This document shows, in pieces, positions 33,981-43,033 of a DNA stretch of 64,000 nucleotides (positions are counted from its first letter, which is position 1; each line of letters starts with the position of its first letter). Origin of the DNA: Chryseobacterium sp. 18061 (GTDB lineage Bacteria; Pseudomonadota; Gammaproteobacteria; Enterobacterales; Enterobacteriaceae); NCBI GenBank assembly GCA_902706205.1, contig CACSKA010000015.1:1-64000 (forward strand), in the 5' to 3' direction. The position numbers and the translations under genes were made by a program. A model generated the notes under the pieces. It was not told the origin of the DNA and made no database searches. It was given only the letters and a program-made list of their open reading frames with translations.

Positions 33981-35165
33981 TTATCGGACCGTTTCGTAAG
34001 GCAGGCCGACGTAGTTTTCCGCTATCGTCGTCAGTCCGGCCCGGGATCCTAAATAATAGCGGCGATCGGCTTCCTGCATTTTTCGGTCAAATGGGCTTTT
34101 ATCGTGGAAATCATGCAGCAAATGGGTCATAAACCAGCTGAAACGTTCCCCTTTCCATACCCGGTTGAGAGCAAACGAGGAGTAGCTGGCGAGTAAATCT
34201 TCGCGCCCGTGATGGTAGAACTGGCACAGAATTCGCCATAAATAGTTCACGTCAGAGGCCGCAAGATTAAGCCCTTTTGCCCCAGTGGGCGGTACGATAT
34301 GCGCCGCATCGCCGACCAAAAACAGTCGGCCAAACTGCATTGGCTCGACAACATAGCTGCGCAGCGGCGCAATGCTTTTCTCAAGTGAGTGACCAGTCAC
34401 TAACGTATTCGCCAGCTCGGATGGCAAGCGGCATTTCAGCTCCTGCCAGAAGCGCTCATCGCTCCAGGCGTCAACGCTCTCGCTAAGTGGCACCTGCAAA
34501 TAGTAGCGACTTCTGGTTAGTGAGCGCTGACTACACAATACAAAACCGCGTTCATGGTGAGCGTAGATCAGCTCCGGATTGACCGGAGGCGTGTCGGATA
34601 ACAACCCCAGCCAGCCAAATGGCCACTTGCTTTCATATTCACGCAGCACCGATTTCGGGATACTTTGACGCGACACGCCGTGAAAGCCATCGCAGCCCGC
34701 AATAAAATCGCAGTCAATCCGACAGGCTTCGCCCTGTTTCTCAAAGGTGACAAAAGGCTTGTCCGTTTTCATATCGTGCAGCTCAACATGACTCACACCG
34801 TACATAATCGGCGCGCCGCTACTGGCGCGGGCTTCCATCAAGTCACGCGTCACTTCGGTCTGACCGTACACCATCACGCTTTTGCCCTCTGTGAGCTCAC
34901 TCAACGGCACCGGGATCCGCACGCCGTCAAACAAAAACTCCACGCCATGATGTACCAGGCCCTCGGTATCCATTCGCTGCGAAACGCCCGCCTGACGCAG
35001 CAAATCAACGGTACCGCTTTCCAGAATCCCAGCCCGGATACGACCCAACACGTATTCCGGGGTCTGACGTTCGAGGATGACCGTGGCAATCCCGGCATTG
35101 TGTAACAGCTGTCCAAGCAACAGCCCTGATGGACCCGCCCCGATAATAACGACCTGCGTTTTCAT
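33981..35165 (-). CDS. pobA: 4-hydroxybenzoate 3-monooxygenase
   Basis: A 394-residue FAD monooxygenase, exactly the length of Pseudomonas PobA. The FAD-binding motif is VVIIGAGPSGLLLGQLL (about residues 4-20), and GDAAHIVPPTGAKGLN (about 285-300) is the second FAD contact. It converts 4-hydroxybenzoate, NADPH and oxygen to protocatechuate. The start at ATG 35165 matches the family; a longer frame has no support. No protocatechuate-cleaving genes are in the window, so the product must be handled elsewhere. E. coli K-12 lacks this gene. Confidence 0.93.
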   Translation of the reverse strand: MKTQVVIIGAGPSGLLLGQLLHNAGIATVILERQTPEYVLGRIRAGILESGTVDLLRQAGVSQRMDTEGLVHHGVEFLFDGVRIPVPLSELTEGKSVMVYGQTEVTRDLMEARASSGAPIMYGVSHVELHDMKTDKPFVTFEKQGEACRIDCDFIAGCDGFHGVSRQSIPKSVLREYESKWPFGWLGLLSDTPPVNPELIYAHHERGFVLCSQRSLTRSRYYLQVPLSESVDAWSDERFWQELKCRLPSELANTLVTGHSLEKSIAPLRSYVVEPMQFGRLFLVGDAAHIVPPTGAKGLNLAASDVNYLWRILCQFYHHGREDLLASYSSFALNRVWKGERFSWFMTHLLHDFHDKSPFDRKMQEADRRYYLGSRAGLTTIAENYVGLPYETVR

Positions 35166-35440
35166 GAGTTCCTCTCCATAATGGTTAATTATTTGTTTAT
35201 TTTTTGTATCCATAAAGTGTGTTATTGCATTTTTGATAAGCTGGAGCGGAAAAAGAAGGGCTTAAATCAGGCAAAACGTGCACTTTTCAACGATCTTGTG
35301 AAATTGTGGAGCAGTTCAAAAAACAGACGCTAACCGGAGGTCATGTGCACAATGTTTGATCTCGCCGGGCCTTGCTTCACATGCCATTCAGGTAAAACCT
35401 GGTTTCAGAACCTGACAATAGCCAACCAAGAACGGTCGTT

Positions 35441-36217
35441 ATGGAAGCAGATAGCGCAGAGCAACGAAAAGTCACACGGTTGTGTATTCAGTGCGCCCTG
35501 CTGCTGCTGCAACACGGGGCAGAAAGCGCGCTGGTCGAGGAGCTATCAACCCGGCTAGGGATAGCACTGGGCATGGACGGCGTGGAAAGCGCCATTTCCT
35601 CGAACGCCATTGTGTTAACCACGATTCTGGACGGGAAATGCCTGACCTCGACTCGTAAAAACAACGATCGCGGCATCAACATGCATGTGGTGACTGAGGT
35701 CCAGCACATCGTGATCATGGCTGAGCATAAGCTGCTGAATGCCAAAGATGTCGATAAGCGTTTTACACAGATAAAACCGCTGCGCTATCCGCGCTGGCTG
35801 GTTGTCACTATGGTTGGCCTCTCCTGCGCCTGTTTCTGCAAACTCAATAACGGCGGTTGGGACGGGGCCTTTGTCACTCTCTGCGCCAGCACGCTGGCCA
35901 TGTATATTCGCCAGATGCTGACCCATCGCTCGATGCATCCGCAAATAAACTTCTGCATCACCGCGTTTGTCGCCACCACGATTTCCGGGCTGATGCTGCG
36001 GTTGCCCGCGTTTGAGCAAACGTCTACGGTAGCGATGGCCGCCAGCGTGCTGCTGCTAGTGCCGGGCTTCCCGCTTATCAATGCCGTCGCCGATATGTTC
36101 AAAGGTCACATTAATACCGGGCTGGCACGTTGGGCGATCGCCAGCCTGCTGACGCTCGCCACGTGTATCGGGGTAGTGATGGCAATGACGCTGTGGGGGC
36201 TGCGCGGATGGGTATAA
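35441..36217 (+). CDS. yjjP: YjjP, ThrE-family transporter subunit
   Basis: A 258-residue protein: a soluble N-terminal region (about 1-115) holding conserved GAES and TRKNNDRGINMHVV segments, then five membrane segments with CKLNNGGWDG and LVPGFPLINAVADM. It matches E. coli YjjP, which with YjjB forms a split ThrE-type exporter linked to succinate export. It overlaps yjjB by 10 bp, so both subunits are made together. Confidence 0.93.
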   Translation: MEADSAEQRKVTRLCIQCALLLLQHGAESALVEELSTRLGIALGMDGVESAISSNAIVLTTILDGKCLTSTRKNNDRGINMHVVTEVQHIVIMAEHKLLNAKDVDKRFTQIKPLRYPRWLVVTMVGLSCACFCKLNNGGWDGAFVTLCASTLAMYIRQMLTHRSMHPQINFCITAFVATTISGLMLRLPAFEQTSTVAMAASVLLLVPGFPLINAVADMFKGHINTGLARWAIASLLTLATCIGVVMAMTLWGLRGWV

Positions 36218-36681
36218 TCGATTTCTTGCAGGCGCTGCTGCAAGACATGCTGCTGTCCGCCATTCCCGCCTTGGGTTTTGCGATGGTGTTTAACGTGCCG
36301 CACCGCGCGCTGGCCTGGTGTGCGCTACTGGGCGCGATTGGGCACAGTTCGCGGATGGTCATCATGCTGGCAGGGATGAACATCGAATGGGCGACGTTTA
36401 TCGCCTCAATGCTGGTTGGCAGCATTGGGATCCAATGGTCACGCTGGTATCTGGCGCACCCTAAAATTTTCACCGTCGCCGCGGTCATACCCATGTTTCC
36501 CGGGATCTCCGCCTATACCGCGATGATCTCCGCAGTGAAAATCAGCCACGTCGGCTACAGCAATGACCTGATGATGCTGTTGCTGGAAAACTTCCTCAAA
36601 GCCACCTCGATCGTCGGTGCACTGTCGGTTGGATTATCGATCCCCGGTCTGTGGCTGTACCGTAAACGCCCGCGCGTTTGA
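36208..36681 (+). CDS. yjjB: YjjB, ThrE-family transporter subunit
   Basis: A 157-residue membrane protein with about four hydrophobic segments, the same length as E. coli YjjB. VPHRALAWCALLGAIGH and IPMFPGISAYTAM are conserved ThrE-type regions. With YjjP it makes one full exporter. ATG 36208 lies within the end of yjjP; the longer frame upstream is a shadow. Confidence 0.93.
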   Translation: MGIIDFLQALLQDMLLSAIPALGFAMVFNVPHRALAWCALLGAIGHSSRMVIMLAGMNIEWATFIASMLVGSIGIQWSRWYLAHPKIFTVAAVIPMFPGISAYTAMISAVKISHVGYSNDLMMLLLENFLKATSIVGALSVGLSIPGLWLYRKRPRV

Positions 36682-36783
36682 CCACCCTACCCGCGCGTCA
36701 CCTGGGGAATATCCTCCCGCGCGCTGGTCTGTGCTACTATCAGCCCATGTTATACCTGTCGTCTTTTTGTTTGAGTAATTGCC

Positions 36784-37323
36784 ATGTCCTCCAGAATTTT
36801 AACGTCCAGCGTCATTGGGATTGATGCGTTTCTGCGCGATCCTAACGGCGTGTTAAACAATGCCGAAAACGGTGCTACCGCGGTGTTTGTCAACAATGCA
36901 CCGGCGTTTTATGCCATTGCGCCCGCACGCCTGTCACAACTGCTTGAGCTGGAGGCTAAACTCTCCCGACCGGGCAGTGACGTGGTGCTGGATGGTCAAT
37001 TCTTCGAGGAGCCGACGGCCGCGCCGGTTGCGGTGCCAATGGGCAAGTTCGCCATGTATGCCGACTGGCAGCCGGATGCTGATTTTCAGCGGATGGCCGC
37101 GCTGTGGGGCATCTCGCTGACGCAGCCTGCCACGCCGGAAGAGCTGGCCTCTTTTACCGCCTACTGGCAGGCAGAAGGCAAAGTATTCCATCACGTTCAG
37201 TGGCAGCAGAAACTGGCGCGCAGCCTGCAAATCGGGCGAGCCAGCAACGGCGGGCAGCCGAGACGTGATCTCAACACGCTCTCCGAGCCCGATAATCAAA
37301 TTCCCCCAGGTTTCCGAGGTTAA
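36784..37323 (+). CDS. dnaT: Primosomal protein DnaT (primosomal protein i)
   Basis: A 179-residue replication-restart protein matching E. coli DnaT (start SSRILTSSVIGIDAFLRDP). Its N-terminal part (about 1-85) forms the oligomer, and the C-terminal part (about 90-160) binds ssDNA. It joins PriA and PriB at stalled forks to load DnaB-DnaC. dnaC begins two bases after its stop, so the pair is coupled. Confidence 0.96.
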   Translation: MSSRILTSSVIGIDAFLRDPNGVLNNAENGATAVFVNNAPAFYAIAPARLSQLLELEAKLSRPGSDVVLDGQFFEEPTAAPVAVPMGKFAMYADWQPDADFQRMAALWGISLTQPATPEELASFTAYWQAEGKVFHHVQWQQKLARSLQIGRASNGGQPRRDLNTLSEPDNQIPPGFRG

Positions 37324-37325
37324 TA

Positions 37326-38063
37326 ATGAAAAATGTTGGTGATCTGATGCTGCGCCTGCAGAAAATGATGCCGAAACATATTGAACCGGCATTCAAAACG
37401 GGTGAAGAGCTGCTGGCGTGGCAAAAAGAACAGGGCCAGCTGCGTTCTGCCGCGCTGGAACGTGAAAACCGGGCGATGAAAATGCAGCGGACGTTCAACC
37501 GCTCCGGCATTCGTCCGCTGCACCAGAACTGTTCCTTTGATAACTACCGCGTGGAAAGCGACGGGCAGATGAACGCGTTATCCAAAGCGCGTCAGTACGT
37601 CGAAGAGTTCGACGGCAACATCGCCAGCTTCATCTTTTCCGGTAAGCCTGGAACCGGCAAAAACCATCTGGCGGCAGCCATCTGCAATGAGCTGCTGCTG
37701 CGCGGGAAATCAGTGTTGATCATCACCGTGGCTGACATCATGTCCGCGATGAAAGACACCTTTACTAACCGCGAAACCACCGAAGAAAAGCTGCTGAACG
37801 ATCTGAGCAATGTCGATCTGCTGGTGATCGATGAGATCGGCGTCCAGACGGAATCGCGCTATGAAAAAGTGATCATCAACCAGATCGTTGACCGCCGATC
37901 TTCGTCAAAACGCCCGACCGGAATGCTGACCAACAGCAACATGGACGAAATGAATAAGCTGCTGGGCGAACGTGTAATGGACCGTATGCGTCTGGGCAAC
38001 AGCCTGTGGGTGATTTTCAACTGGGACAGCTACCGCAGCCGCGTCACTGGCAAAGAGTATTGA
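37326..38063 (+). CDS. dnaC: DnaC, replicative helicase loader
   Basis: A 245-residue AAA+ ATPase that loads DnaB onto ssDNA. The N-terminal helix region (about 1-75) binds DnaB. Walker A is GKPGTGKNHLA (about residues 99-109), Walker B LLVIDEIG (about 165-172), and the arginine finger region is RVMDRMRLG. It is nearly identical to E. coli DnaC. It follows dnaT directly; yjjA is downstream. Confidence 0.97.
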   Translation: MKNVGDLMLRLQKMMPKHIEPAFKTGEELLAWQKEQGQLRSAALERENRAMKMQRTFNRSGIRPLHQNCSFDNYRVESDGQMNALSKARQYVEEFDGNIASFIFSGKPGTGKNHLAAAICNELLLRGKSVLIITVADIMSAMKDTFTNRETTEEKLLNDLSNVDLLVIDEIGVQTESRYEKVIINQIVDRRSSSKRPTGMLTNSNMDEMNKLLGERVMDRMRLGNSLWVIFNWDSYRSRVTGKEY

Positions 38064-38123
38064 GATTTTTCCGAACCCCGGCAGCGCTATACTGACCGGG
38101 TTTCAGTCAACTGAGTAAAACCT

Positions 38124-38615
38124 ATGAATACTGCTAAACGTCTTCTTTGCACCGCCGCGCTGACCAGCGCCCTGCTCTCCACCAGTACCTTCGCAATTTC
38201 CCTGAGTGACACGCTTTCCAGCGCTGCAAGCGAACTGGGCGGCTCAAGCACCTCGTCAACAGGCACAACTTCGCTGTCCTCGCTGACCAGTCTGCTTAAC
38301 GACAGCGGCAAATCGCTGAGCGCCGACAACATGAACAACGCCGCGGGTATTCTCAGCTACTGCGCCCAACAGAAACTGACTTCCGTTACCGATACCGAAA
38401 ACGTGAAGAATCAGGTGCTGGATAAACTGGGTCTGGACACCGCGCCAGAACAGAAAGCCGATACCAACTATATGGACGGTATTCAGGGTCTACTTAATGC
38501 CCAAAATGGCCAGCAGCTGAATCTCAGCTCATTGGGCGATTCAGACCTCGGAAAACAAGTGAAAACCAAGGCTTGCGATCTGGTGCTCAAACAAGGCGCC
38601 AATTTCCTCTCCTGA
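38124..38615 (+). CDS. yjjA: YjjA, DUF2501 periplasmic protein
   Basis: A 163-residue protein with an N-terminal signal peptide ending near STFA-IS (about residue 24), a serine/threonine-rich stretch (about 32-60), and a DUF2501 domain with two conserved cysteines (SYCAQQ and KACDLV). It is close in length to E. coli YjjA; function is unknown. It follows dnaC by 60 bp and is closed by a hairpin terminator. Confidence 0.9.
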   Translation: MNTAKRLLCTAALTSALLSTSTFAISLSDTLSSAASELGGSSTSSTGTTSLSSLTSLLNDSGKSLSADNMNNAAGILSYCAQQKLTSVTDTENVKNQVLDKLGLDTAPEQKADTNYMDGIQGLLNAQNGQQLNLSSLGDSDLGKQVKTKACDLVLKQGANFLS

Positions 38616-38626
38616 TCGTCGCTAAA

Positions 38627-38660
38627 CACCCGCACACACCGGATGTGAGCGGGTTAAAAA
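38627..38660 (+). terminator. Hairpin after yjjA
   Basis: CCCGC and GCGGG close a stem with an inner CAC/GTG helix. The 3' flank is TTAAAAA, so it is a modest terminator for dnaT-dnaC-yjjA. Confidence 0.6.
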
Positions 38661-38710
38661 TCACCTATTTCTAATCCAATTCTGAATCAGCGCACATTTT
38701 GATGACGCTA

Positions 38711-38738
38711 TAATTGCAGCAATATGGCACTGCAATTA
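38711..38738. promoter_or_regulatory. 9-bp inverted repeat upstream of opgB
   Basis: TAATTGCAG and CTGCAATTA are perfect inverted arms separated by 10 bp, about 60 bp before the opgB start. No T-run follows, so it looks like a protein-binding site rather than a terminator. Confidence 0.45.
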
Positions 38739-38799
38739 AAGTGTAGGGTCAAAAAATAGTATTGGGTCAGCGGATGGCCTGTGTGACTGAGGATGTGCT

Positions 38800-41091
38800 G
38801 TGTCCGAGCTTGTTTCTATTGCTCTGTTTCTCGCTTCCGTCGTGATTTATTCATGGAAAGCGGGACGTAATACCTGGTGGTTTGCGTCCATCCTGATGGT
38901 GCTTGGACTTTTTGTGGTCCTGAACCTGACCCTTTACGCCAGCGATTATTTCACGGGCGATGGCATTAACGATGCCGTGCTCTATACCCTGACCAACAGT
39001 CTGACCGGCGCGGGTATCAGCAAATACATCCTGCCCGGCATTGGTCTGATCGTGGCGCTGGTACTGGTCTTTGGTGGACTAGGCTGGGTGCTACGCCGTC
39101 GTCGCCATCATCCACATCATCTTGGCTACAGCGTCCTCGCGCTGGGGCTTGCTCTCGCGTCAGTGGATGCCAGCCCGGCATTTCGCCAGATAACTGAACT
39201 GGTAAAATCCCAGTCCCGCGATGGCGATCCGGACTTTGCCGCCTGGTATAAAGAGCCGTCGAAAACCATTCCGAATCCGAAGCTGAACCTGGTGTATATC
39301 TACGGTGAAAGCCTCGAGCGTACGTATTTTGATGATAAAGCGTTCCCGAACCTGACGCCGGAACTCGGTAAGCTCAAAAATGAGAGCATCGATTTCAGCC
39401 ACACCATGCAGCTGCCGGGCACCGATTACACCATCGCCGGTATGGTCGCCTCCCAGTGTGGTATTCCGCTGTTTGCGCCGTTCGAAGGCAACGCCTCGGC
39501 CTCGGTATCGAGCTTCTTCCCGCAGAACATCTGCCTCGGCGACATCCTGAAAAACTCGGGCTACAAGAACTACTTTATGCAGGGCGCCAACCTGCGCTTC
39601 GCCGGGAAAGACGTATTCCTGCAATCACACGGCTTTGACCATCTCTACGGTGCCGAAGAGCTGAAAACCCTCGTTCCAGACCCAGGCTACCGCAATGACT
39701 GGGGCTTCTACGACGACACAGTTCTCGACGAAGTGTGGAAAAAGTACGAAGAGCTGTCGGAATCCGGCCAGCGCTTCTCGCTGTTCACGCTGACGGTCGA
39801 TACCCATCACCCGGATGGATTTATCTCCCGCACCTGCAATCGCAAAAAGTATGAGATTGACGGTAAAACCAACCAGTCATTCAGCGCGGTGACTTGCAGC
39901 CAGGAGCACGTGGCGGCGCTGATCGAAAAAATCAAAGCCTCGCCGTACTTTAAGAACACAGTGATCGTGGTGTCGTCTGACCATCTGGCGATGAAAAACA
40001 CCGCATGGGATTATCTCAACAAACAGGATCGCAGCAACCTGTTCTTCGTGATTCGTGGCGATAAACCGCAACAGGAAGTCATGGGTGTGAAGCGCAGCAC
40101 CATGGATAACGGCGCGACGGTGCTGGATATTCTGGGCGGCGATAACTTTATCGGCCTGGGCCGCAGCAGCCTGTCCGGCCAGTCGCTGGCGGAAGTGTTC
40201 CTCAACATGAAAGAGAAAGTGCTGGCGTGGAAGCCGGACATTATTCGCCTGTGGAACTTCCCGAAATCGATCAAAGATTTCACCATCGACGAGCAGAAAG
40301 GGATGATTGGGTTCTCCGGATCGCACTTCCGTCTGCCGCTGTTGCTGCGGGTGTCGAATAACCGCGTTGAGCCGCTGCCGGAAAGTGAATACTCCGCCCC
40401 GCTGCGTTACCAGCTGGCAGATTTCGCCCCGCGCGACAACTTCATGTGGATTGACCGCTGCTACAAAATGGCCCAGCTGTGGGCACCGGAACTGGCTCTT
40501 TCCACCGACTGGTGCGTGTCTCAGGGCCAGCTTGGCGGCCAGCAAATCGTGCAACACGTCGATAAAGCACAATGGAAAAGCAAAGCCGCGTTTAAAGACA
40601 CGGTTATCGACATGGAGCGCTATAAAGGCAACGTCGATACCCTGAAAATCGTCGATAACGACATTCGTTATAAAGCAGACAGTTTCATCTTCAACATCGC
40701 CGGTGCGCCGGAAGAGGTCAAACAGTTCAGCGGGATTTCACGTCCGGAAAGCTGGGGCCGCTGGTCTAACGCACAGTTGGGCAATGAAGTGAAGATTGAG
40801 TACAAAACGCCGCTGCCGCAGAAATTCGACTTGGTGATCACCGCCAAAGCCTATGGCGAAAATGCTGACAAACCGATTCCGGTGCGGGTCGGAAACAGCG
40901 AGCAAACGCTGACCCTGGGCAAAGACGTCACCACCACCACACTGCATTTCGACAACCCGACGAACAGCAACCTGCTGACCATCGCGCCGCCGGATCCGCA
41001 GACCACCAACGAGGGCAATATTCTCGGCCACGCCCCACGTCAGTTGGGAATTGGGATGGTGGAAATCAAAGTTGTGAAATCGGAAGGGTAA
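38800..41091 (+). CDS. opgB: OpgB, phosphoglycerol transferase I
   Basis: A 763-residue inner-membrane enzyme, equal in length to E. coli OpgB (MdoB). It has four N-terminal membrane segments (to about 130) and a large periplasmic sulfatase/alkaline-phosphatase-type domain (about 160-500) with YGESLER, the TDYT nucleophile loop and SSDHLAM. It transfers phosphoglycerol from phosphatidylglycerol to periplasmic glucans. The start is GTG 38800 with GAGGA upstream, as in E. coli. Confidence 0.96.
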   Translation: MSELVSIALFLASVVIYSWKAGRNTWWFASILMVLGLFVVLNLTLYASDYFTGDGINDAVLYTLTNSLTGAGISKYILPGIGLIVALVLVFGGLGWVLRRRRHHPHHLGYSVLALGLALASVDASPAFRQITELVKSQSRDGDPDFAAWYKEPSKTIPNPKLNLVYIYGESLERTYFDDKAFPNLTPELGKLKNESIDFSHTMQLPGTDYTIAGMVASQCGIPLFAPFEGNASASVSSFFPQNICLGDILKNSGYKNYFMQGANLRFAGKDVFLQSHGFDHLYGAEELKTLVPDPGYRNDWGFYDDTVLDEVWKKYEELSESGQRFSLFTLTVDTHHPDGFISRTCNRKKYEIDGKTNQSFSAVTCSQEHVAALIEKIKASPYFKNTVIVVSSDHLAMKNTAWDYLNKQDRSNLFFVIRGDKPQQEVMGVKRSTMDNGATVLDILGGDNFIGLGRSSLSGQSLAEVFLNMKEKVLAWKPDIIRLWNFPKSIKDFTIDEQKGMIGFSGSHFRLPLLLRVSNNRVEPLPESEYSAPLRYQLADFAPRDNFMWIDRCYKMAQLWAPELALSTDWCVSQGQLGGQQIVQHVDKAQWKSKAAFKDTVIDMERYKGNVDTLKIVDNDIRYKADSFIFNIAGAPEEVKQFSGISRPESWGRWSNAQLGNEVKIEYKTPLPQKFDLVITAKAYGENADKPIPVRVGNSEQTLTLGKDVTTTTLHFDNPTNSNLLTIAPPDPQTTNEGNILGHAPRQLGIGMVEIKVVKSEG

Positions 41092-41093
41092 AA

Positions 41094-41160
41094 AAATGCC
41101 CGGTGGCGCAGTGCCATCGGGCATTATTGTCATCCCGGCAAACCTGTGCCGCCGGGCATT
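41094..41160. repeat. REP-like palindromes between opgB and tsr
   Basis: Two GC-rich palindromes lie between the converging genes: ATGCCCGGTGGC / GCCATCGGGCAT (41096-41123) and CCCGGCAAACC / GCCGCCGGG (about 41134-41156). They resemble a REP pair and probably terminate both transcripts. Confidence 0.65.
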
Positions 41161-41166
41161 ACACTA

Positions 41167-42834
41167 TCAGAACGTTTCCCAGTTATCGCCGCTATCAGTG
41201 ACCGCAGCTTTGCGCAGAGTCGGAGAGGGGGAACTGTGTTTTGCTGCTGAAGTCTCACGCTTGGCCGTCAGCTGCGACTGCTGAATATGGAACACCGCCA
41301 CCGCCTGCGTCAGACGGCTCGCCTGCTCTTCCAGTGCGGCGGCTGCCGAAGCGGACTCTTCCACCAGCGAGGCGTTCTGCTGCGTCACACGGTCCATCTC
41401 GGCCACCGCCAGACCCACCTGATCGATACCACGGCTCTGTTCGTCAGATGCCGACGCGATTTCACCCATGATGTCGGTCACGCGGGTTACCGCATTCACG
41501 ATTTCGTCCATGGTTTCACCGGCGCTTTCCACCAACGTTGACCCGATATCAACCCGGCTCACGGAGTCTTCAATCAGGCTCTTGATTTCACGTGCCGCCT
41601 GGGCGCTGCGCTGCGCCAGATTACGCACTTCACCGGCGACCACCGCAAAACCACGGCCCTGTTCACCGGCACGTGCGGCTTCCACCGCGGCATTCAGTGC
41701 CAGAATGTTAGTCTGGAAAGCAATTCCGTCAATAACGCTGATGATGTCGGCAATTTTCTGCGAACTGCTGGTGATATCGCGCATCGTCTGCACCACGTTA
41801 TCCACCACTTTTCCGCCCTTCTGCGCTGTTTCCGACGCGCTCAGCGCCAGATGGCTCGCCTGACGGGCATTTTCGGCGTTCTGTTTCACCGTCGCGGTCA
41901 GTTCTTCCATACTCGCCGCTGTCTCTTCCAGAGAAGCAGCCTGTTGTTCGGTACGGGAAGAGAGATCGTTGTTGCCCATCGCAATTTCGCTGGCACCGCT
42001 GTAAATCGCATCGGCACCATTACGCACTTCCCCGACGGTACGCACCAGCTCGCTCTGCATATGACGCAAAGAGTCCGCCAGCTGGCCCATTTCGTTGCTG
42101 CCGTGCACATCGATAGGTTTCACCAGGTCTCCCCCGGCAATATGACGAATGCTGTCGATCACGCGCCTCAGCGGCTGGATCAACGCTTTGTGGATCCCCA
42201 GCCAGACCACAACGATCACCGCCAGCACCGCGATCAGCACGCTTACCAGCACCCAGATCGCCTGCGCGTATGAGCTGCTGTTATCTTCTACTGCCAGCTC
42301 GTAAAGATGATCGTTTTGCTGGAAATACGTCACATAGGCTTTCTCGAAGCCATCCTGATAGCCCTGAGTCGGCTGATCGAAGAAATCGTTGATCTTGCCC
42401 GCGCCCAGCAATTGGATCAGCTCCGCCAGCGCGCCGTGATAGATATCGTAATTGCGTTTAATGTCGAGCGCGGCCGCTTCACTTTGGCGCGGATCGCGAG
42501 TCTGAGCTTCATATTCGGCCCAACGCTTTTCCGCATCATTGAGAGAAGCGGTGGCTACCTTCATCAGATCCGCCACGGTCGCGCCGCTGCCGATATTGTT
42601 CTGATCCATCATATAGCGGATCCCGGCGCGGTTGAGAGTGTTACGGGTTTGCAATAGTGCAACCCAGCTACCGTTCAGCGTGGCCTGCTGCTGGCGGATG
42701 GTTTGCAGAACCGTGAAGTTTTCTTTGTCGTGTTTCAGCGCATTAAAGAACAAGCCGCCGGATGTCAGTTGTAAAAGGCCAAATATGACCAAAACCAGCA
42801 CGAGGCTGGTCACAATTTTGATGCGATTTAACAT
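41167..42834 (-). CDS. tsr: Tsr, serine chemoreceptor
   Basis: A 555-residue methyl-accepting chemotaxis protein. TM1 is at about residues 7-32, the periplasmic sensor follows with the serine-binding arginines in LLQTRNTLNRAGIRYMM (R64, R69, R73), TM2 is at about 190-212, then HAMP and the signalling helices. The hairpin tip contains the invariant EAARAGEQGRGFAVVA, and the protein ends in NWETF, the CheR/CheB docking pentapeptide. It senses serine. It is transcribed from a flagellar sigma-28 promoter. Confidence 0.96.
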   Translation of the reverse strand: MLNRIKIVTSLVLVLVIFGLLQLTSGGLFFNALKHDKENFTVLQTIRQQQATLNGSWVALLQTRNTLNRAGIRYMMDQNNIGSGATVADLMKVATASLNDAEKRWAEYEAQTRDPRQSEAAALDIKRNYDIYHGALAELIQLLGAGKINDFFDQPTQGYQDGFEKAYVTYFQQNDHLYELAVEDNSSSYAQAIWVLVSVLIAVLAVIVVVWLGIHKALIQPLRRVIDSIRHIAGGDLVKPIDVHGSNEMGQLADSLRHMQSELVRTVGEVRNGADAIYSGASEIAMGNNDLSSRTEQQAASLEETAASMEELTATVKQNAENARQASHLALSASETAQKGGKVVDNVVQTMRDITSSSQKIADIISVIDGIAFQTNILALNAAVEAARAGEQGRGFAVVAGEVRNLAQRSAQAAREIKSLIEDSVSRVDIGSTLVESAGETMDEIVNAVTRVTDIMGEIASASDEQSRGIDQVGLAVAEMDRVTQQNASLVEESASAAAALEEQASRLTQAVAVFHIQQSQLTAKRETSAAKHSSPSPTLRKAAVTDSGDNWETF

Positions 42835-42865
42835 TTTTTCTCTTTCCTGTGGGAAGTTACTAGTT

Positions 42866-42892
42866 AATTCGGCCTGAAAAGAGAAAACTTTA
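42866..42892 (-). promoter_or_regulatory. Sigma-28 (FliA) promoter of tsr
   Basis: On the minus strand TAAAGTTT is followed after exactly 11 bases by GCCGAATT, which fits the FliA consensus (TAAAGTTT-N11-GCCGATAA). It lies about 32 bp before the tsr start. Confidence 0.9.
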
Positions 42893-42989
42893 AGGAAATT
42901 CCTGCTGTATCACGTTTACGCCACGCATTTTCACTGGCGCATTTGAGGATCTGCGTCTACTGTCCGCCGGGCTGCTATACCTCCTGATT

Positions 42990-43012
42990 TATGGTACAAA
43001 GTATCATTCTTA
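42990..43012. promoter_or_regulatory. Candidate RpiR operator, upstream of its own gene
   Basis: AAAGTATCATT (42998-43008) is the reverse complement of AATGATACTTT, which also occurs at 48968-48978 in front of the divergent catabolic genes. A partial match (GGTGATACTG) follows at 43021. This suggests autoregulation by the RpiR-type protein. Confidence 0.55.
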
Positions 43013-43033
43013 ATTGATTGGGTGATACTGCAT

